Shown here: positions 59,150 through 64,000 of the stretch, in pieces
Position numbering within the stretch: the stretch's first letter is position 1
Layout: each line of letters opens with the position of its first letter
DNA from: Macrobrachium rosenbergii
Taxonomy: Eukaryota; Arthropoda; Malacostraca; Decapoda; Palaemonidae
Assembly: GCF_040412425.1 (NCBI RefSeq)
Contig: NC_089749.1
Span: 9,811,162 to 9,875,161, forward strand
Direction of reading: 5' to 3'
DNA: 64,000 bases
The notes under the pieces: model-generated
Databases searched by the model: none
Seen by the model: only the letters and a program-made list of their open reading frames with translations
What the model was told of the DNA's origin: nothing
Position numbers and translations under genes: made by a program

Positions 59150-59496
59150 TTGGTGCTGATAGGTCTAGGGTGTGATTTTGTAAAGGTGTGAGTGTGCGTG
59201 TGTGTTTGTGTGTGCATGAATGCGTGTGTGTGCGTGCATCTTTGCAATTCAGTTCTCTCCCCTCCATAGGTGAGACATTGAGAAAGAGAGAGAGAGAAGA
59301 GAGAGAGAGAGAGATAGGTACTGAACCTCTCCATTTACACTACCATGACCGCCCCTCTTTCTCTCTCTCTCTCTCAAGCGAGATCCGAGTCTGCGTATAT
59401 GCATCCCTTCCGAACTCTTCCCTCTTTCACCTTCCCCACCCTCTCTCTCTCTCTCTTTCTCTCTCTCCCACTCTTCCCTCACCTCACCCTCACCGT

Positions 59497-59537
<41 letters not shown>

Positions 59538-61422
59538 TGCGTCTGTATATCCAACGGATCATCATCATCATCATCATCATCGAATATTTAGAAAAGGGGG
59601 GGAAATAAACATCGATGTTGCCTTACAGCGGGGCATTTTCATCCGGGGACCGAACCGCCCAACTGGCAGTCTAACTTCCAACCGAGCAATTTCACGTCGA
59701 ATCGACCCCAAGTCACGAAAAGACCCTGGATTAACCGCTCCCTGCTTTGACCTCTCTCCCCGCTCTCCGCCCCCTGTGACTCCTGGATCTTTCTTTCTTC
59801 TTTCCCTCTCTCTCTTTCTCTCTCTCTCTCCTCCTCCTCCTCCATCTCAGTCTCCTCCTCCACCACCACCACCACCAACCTCCTCGCGCTGACTGACTGA
59901 CGGACGGGGTATTTCGAGTCAATCGTGTCGGTTCGGTTGATCAGCGACACCGTTGTGGACCGCACCTCGAAGTCGAGGCAGCAGGAGGAGGCGGAAAAAA
60001 GTAAACAGGAGGCAGCAGAGGGGAGGAAGGCCGGACTACTTACTTTACTGCTCCCCGGTTTCGAATACCGTCATCGTCGTTGTCGTCGTCGTCCATTCGG
60101 TTGGGGGGAAACAGCAGGAGCAGCTGAGAGCGTTCGAGAGAAAATATATAATAGTGTTGATGGGGTCGGCGGTGGCGGCGAGCGTGTTGGAGGCGGCATT
60201 CTCTCTCGGCGTGGTTTCAGCATGCCTTCTGCTGGAAGCGGCTGCTTTCTTCGTGCGGCTGTGAGTGCGTGCGTGCGTGTGCGGTTCCTCCTCCACGCCG
60301 AGGTGGACTAAGAAGAAGAAGAAGAAGTGTCCCGGCCGAAACCGGAAGGCCTATACATCCTGTGGTTAGCCGAAGGGCGAGCAAGCTGGTGGTAGGGCTC
60401 TCGCCGCCGGACGCACGCCTTCCTTGACAAGTATCGAGGGGGTTTTCACGTTCCCCTCTCGCGCCTCCTCCTCCACCACCACCACCACCAACACCACCAC
60501 CACCACCACCACACACACGCACGCACGTTCTGCAGCAGTCTTTCCCGTCAGGGGAAACGATCACAAGTGTCTTTCAGGACTCCAGTCTCGAGGGAGGGGA
60601 AACCGAAAACCTGCGTCTCTCCCTAGACCGAATCTGTGCCGTAGACCTAACCTGTGTTTCTTAGACCATACGGTGAACGCAGCCGAAGAGAAGAAGGGAG
60701 AGAGAGAGACAACGCAGCTTTCTGGAGAGCGTGGGGGAAGTGAGAGAGAGAGAGAGAGAGGAGTGAGTGAAAAAATAAGAAAGGAAAGAAAGCAAGGAAA
60801 GGAGAAAATTCCGTGTTGACGAAAGGATAACGAGTGATATTTAAAAAAAAAAAATGAGTGTATGAGAGTGGATTGTTTTCCAACGGCGCCATTTTGGGGT
60901 CTTCCACCCCAGATGGTTCTCGATCCGAAGAAACCTCGAAAAGAGTAACACTTTCGGTGTCGTTCTTTTGTTTTTGTTTTATTTCAGCCCTCTCCCCCCC
61001 CCCCTCCCCCTTTTTTTGCGCTCGTGTGGGAAACAGCCCAACTGTTGCTTGTGATTGGAGGCGGTGTCGCTTGCCTCTCTCCCTCTCTCTCTCTCTGTCT
61101 CTCTCTCACACTCTCTCTCCCTTACTCCCCCCTCCGCCAGCAGGAGGAGAAGGAGGAGGAGGAGGAGGACGACGACAACGACGACACCTGTACGTTCTGG
61201 TCAACCCCTTCTTCGCCTTCTACGGAGGAATCAAGAAGGAAGGAAGCCTTCGTCAGCATCGCGCTCTCTCTCCCTCCCTCTCTCTCTCTCTCTCTCTCCT
61301 CGACCTTCGTCTTCTACGCCTTCGTTTCCACTCCCGTTGTCATCTTCTTCCTCTTCTTCTTCTTCTTCATCTTCTTCTTCCTCCTCCGCCTTTTACGGAC
61401 ATGTGGTCCGTCCGGTACAGAG
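59150..61422 (+). promoter_or_regulatory. GC-rich candidate promoter and 5' leader of a gene running out of the window
   Basis: From about 59.6 kb GC content rises sharply, with many CpGs and short triplet runs (CAC, CGT, GGA, CTC), in contrast to the AT-rich surroundings. Several short upstream ATGs are present. The block ends in a strong donor, gag|gtaagt, at 61423. This looks like the CpG-rich first exon of a developmental or signalling-type gene; the identity is unknown. Confidence 0.45.
61401..61422 (+). CDS. Possible first coding exon (MWSVRYR plus split codon)
   Basis: The ATG at 61401 is followed by TGG TCC GTC CGG TAC AGA G and then gtaagt. It would leave in phase 1. The frame is also open upstream to 60858, but that part is Ser/Leu/Pro repeats from microsatellites and is unlikely to be coding. 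No later exon was found in the remaining 2.6 kb, so the product cannot be named. Confidence 0.3.
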
Positions 61423-61649
61423 GTAAGTTGGGTGTTACTACTACTCCTCCTCTTCCTCCTCCTCCTCCTCCTCCTCCTCCCACCTGTTGTGTTTAACAAC
61501 AACAACAATATGGAATAAGTTTCCTGTGTTGCAAGATATCCTTTTTTTCTTAATGGCATAACGGTAGATGGATAGGCCTAGTAGGGCGTGTCATAATATC
61601 AAAGATTTTGAAATAGGTAGAGGCACACATAATTTTTTTCGATCAATAC

Positions 61650-61657
61650 ATACAATA

Positions 61658-61702
<45 letters not shown>

Positions 61703-61703
61703 C
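61650..61703. repeat. (AAT)n microsatellite
   Basis: A pure run of about 54 bases, in the putative first intron. Confidence 0.95.
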
Positions 61704-62009
61704 ACGCAGCAAAAATCCCAATCAGATTCATAATTCATATGTCTATGGAAAGTAATATAATTGTTTTAACTTAGGATAATAATCCTGTGCTTTAAAAATG
61801 ATGAAATAAAAGATATAATCCCCCTTCCTATCCGTTGGTTGTCCTGAGTTCAGACTTGCACACCAGGCGTCTGAATCCCTTGACCACCTTGCCAAACTAA
61901 CTGACCTCCTCTGTGCAAGAATCTGTGTTAGTATAAGGCCTGCTAATCCAATACCTACACCATTTCACACATAAATTGATTGCCACCAACTCTACCAGGT
62001 GGCAGACTT

Positions 62010-62940
62010 GTAAAGTAATTGGTATTAAGTGTACTTAATAAATACACTATTACTTTATTTCTATTCATTACACCTAGAAAGCAATTCTTATTAAAAAAGG
62101 TACTTATTAGATACACGATTATTTTAGTTATATTCATTAGACCCAGAAAGTAATTCTTATTAAAAAGTACCTATTAAATACACTATTACTGTATTTATGT
62201 TCATTAGACCTAGAAAGTAACTCTTATTAAAAAAGGTGCTTATTAAATACACGATTACTTTATTTATATTCATTAGACCCAGAAAGTAATTCTTATTAAA
62301 AAGTACCTATTAATACACTATTACTTTATTTATATTCATTAGACCTAAAAAGTAACTCTTATTAAAAAAGGTACTTATTAAATACACGATTACCTTATTT
62401 ATATTCATTAGACCCAGCAAATAATTCTTATTAAAAAAGGTACTTATTAAATACACTATTACTTTATTTCTATTCATTAGACCCAGAAAGTAATTGGTAA
62501 TAAAAAAGGTACTTATTAAATTCGCTATTACTTTATTATACTCATTAGACCTAGAAAGTAACTGGTATTAAAAAAGTACTTATTAAATACACTATTACTT
62601 TATTTCTATTCATTAGACCCAGAAAGTAATTCTTATTAAAGAGTATTACTTTCTGGGTCTAACGAATACAAATAAAGTAATAGTGAATTTAATACGTACA
62701 CTTTTTAATAAGAATTACTTTCTAGGTCTAATGAATAGAAATAAAGTAATAGTGTATTTAATAGTACCTTTTTAAATGAAGAATTACTTTGTTTCTGTTC
62801 ATTAGACCTAGAAAGTAATTACTATTAAAAAGCGGTAGCCATTAAACACGATTATTTTATTTATATTCATTAAATCCAGACAGTAATTATTATTAAAAAG
62901 TGCATTCATTAAAACACACTATTATTCTTATTTATATTCA
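62010..62940. repeat. Satellite-like tandem array, about 69-bp unit, dimeric, with an inverted block
   Basis: About thirteen units built around cattagacc-agaaagtaa, ttcttattaaaaa, tacttattaaatacac and attactttattt. Two variants alternate in the first half: one with gacccag and aagtacctatt, the other with gacctag and aaaggtgcttatt. Units at about 62637-62765 are in reverse orientation. Confidence 0.88.
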
Positions 62941-63129
62941 ATGGTCCATTTGTTATCTGCCCAACAGCTCCTGAAATGAACAGGCCCTAAGGGTGGGTAA
63001 CAATATGGAAGCACTGAAAGCACTGGCATATAGCCCCGGCAACCCCCTTCCCCCCGTCCTCAGTAATTTATTGAAGTTGACCTTTAACCTCGCTCAGGCC
63101 ACTTGGTGAAATCACTCCACAATGTGGCA

Positions 63130-63745
63130 TATTGTAGGGAATAGTAATAAGTTTTAAAAAGCTTGAATTTTACCATAGGATCCCAAACTAAAAAGCTTAA
63201 ATTTTGCCATAGGATTCTAAATTAAAAGGCTTGGATGTTACCATAGGATCCCAGATTAAAAAAAGCTTGGATTTTACCATAGGATTCTAAATTAAAAAAG
63301 CTTGGATTTTACCACAGGATCCTAGATTAAAAAGCTTGAATTTTAAAAAAGGATCATAAATTAGAAAAGTTTGGATTTTACCATATGATTTCAAATTAAA
63401 AAGCTTGATTTGACCGTACGATAACAAATGAAAAATCTGGGATTTGACCATAGGATCTCAGATTAAAAGGGCTTGGATGTCACCACACGATACCAAATTA
63501 AAAGCTTGAATTTTACAATTGGATGCCAAATGAAAAAGCCTGAGTTTTACAATATGGTTCTAAATTAAAAAGCTTTAACTTTACCATGGGATTCCTAATT
63601 AAAAAGCTCGGATGTTACCATAGGATCCCAGACTGAAAAGCTTAAAATTTACCACAGAATATCAAATTATAAAGCTTGAATTTTCCCTTAGGATCCCAAA
63701 TTAAAAAGCTTAAATTGTACCACTGGATCAAAAAATCTGAAAAAC
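63130..63745. repeat. Tandem array, about 35-bp unit, roughly 17 copies
   Basis: The unit is close to aaaaagcttgaattttacca followed by taggatcccaaatt. Copies differ by scattered substitutions and one- to three-base indels, so the array is old. The repeat carries frequent AAGCTT and GGATCC sites. Confidence 0.9.
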
Positions 63746-64000
63746 TTTCTGATTAATGTATTGGTCCCGGCAAACAATTTTCCCTTTTTAACTATCGCAA
63801 TTATCATCATGTTAAAGAGCTACTGAATCGCGCACATCATCATGTTAAAGGCACTACCAGACGACGTTTAAAGCTCACAGCATTTCCAAGTTTGTTACCA
63901 TCCAAAAATATTCCCGGAATATAACTGAGTCTCATATTTCTTGGCATTGTAAACATCAGATACAGGGTGGTGTAAATATATATTCAGTCTTACTTATATC

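Noticed and set aside
59188..59892. 234-residue plus-strand open frame
   Set aside because: Composed of microsatellite-derived Ser/Leu, Cys-Val and His/Pro runs; opposite-strand frames are just as open. Probably part of an untranslated leader or promoter.
60858..61496. 212-residue frame that contains MWSVRYR
   Set aside because: Most of it is Ser/Leu/Pro/Gly low complexity, and it runs through a strong donor site at 61423, so the full frame is unlikely to be a protein.

Overview
The window looks like nuclear DNA from a decapod crustacean (inference). It is AT-rich and intron-rich, with GT-AG introns, very long dinucleotide and (AAT)n microsatellites, several dispersed repeat families and decayed DIRS-like and LINE-like retroelements. 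I see no operons, CRISPR arrays or convincing RNA genes. The species cannot be fixed from the sequence alone.

Three genes can be supported. (1) Plus strand, 12167-23113: the last four coding exons of a nuclear protein with a DEK C-terminal-type domain, an acidic/basic linker and a C-terminal SWIB domain (UAF30/Spp27-like). Its first exon was not found and may lie upstream of the window. (2) Minus strand, 36904-33767: a six-exon gene that can be read completely, 357 residues, of the Star-like/FkbM methyltransferase-fold family. It has an N-terminal hydrophobic segment and a Cys-rich tail. (3) Plus strand, 39591-52629: a head-to-head paralog of gene 2 in seven exons, with the same intron positions and phases plus one extra intron. 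It carries a one-base deficit in its FkbM exon that puts a TGA in frame. A fourth gene may start near 59.6-61.42 kb: a GC-rich leader with a short coding start and a strong donor, continuing past the window.

Layout: 1-12.1 kb has no recognised gene apart from repeats and a LINE remnant at 7.4-7.8 kb. 12.2-23.4 kb is the SWIB gene. 23.4-33.4 kb is intergenic, with an unrecognised coding-like relic near 25 kb and DIRS-like fragments at 25.8-27.3 kb (+) and 29.2-29.9 kb (-). 33.4-52.6 kb is the Star-like pair; the introns of the plus copy are filled with LINE 3' ends, microsatellites and short tandem arrays. 52.6-59.2 kb is a dense (GA)n/(AT)n field. 59.2-61.4 kb is the candidate promoter and 5' exon. 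61.4-64 kb holds two tandem arrays, one with a dimeric higher-order structure and an inverted block.

The most interesting system is the Star-like pair. The paralogs keep the same splice phases and an identical C-x7-C-x11-C-x4-C tail, both lack the Asp-x-Glu-Gly signature expected in the FkbM-type fold, and they differ by a clean intron gain or loss and a single frameshift.
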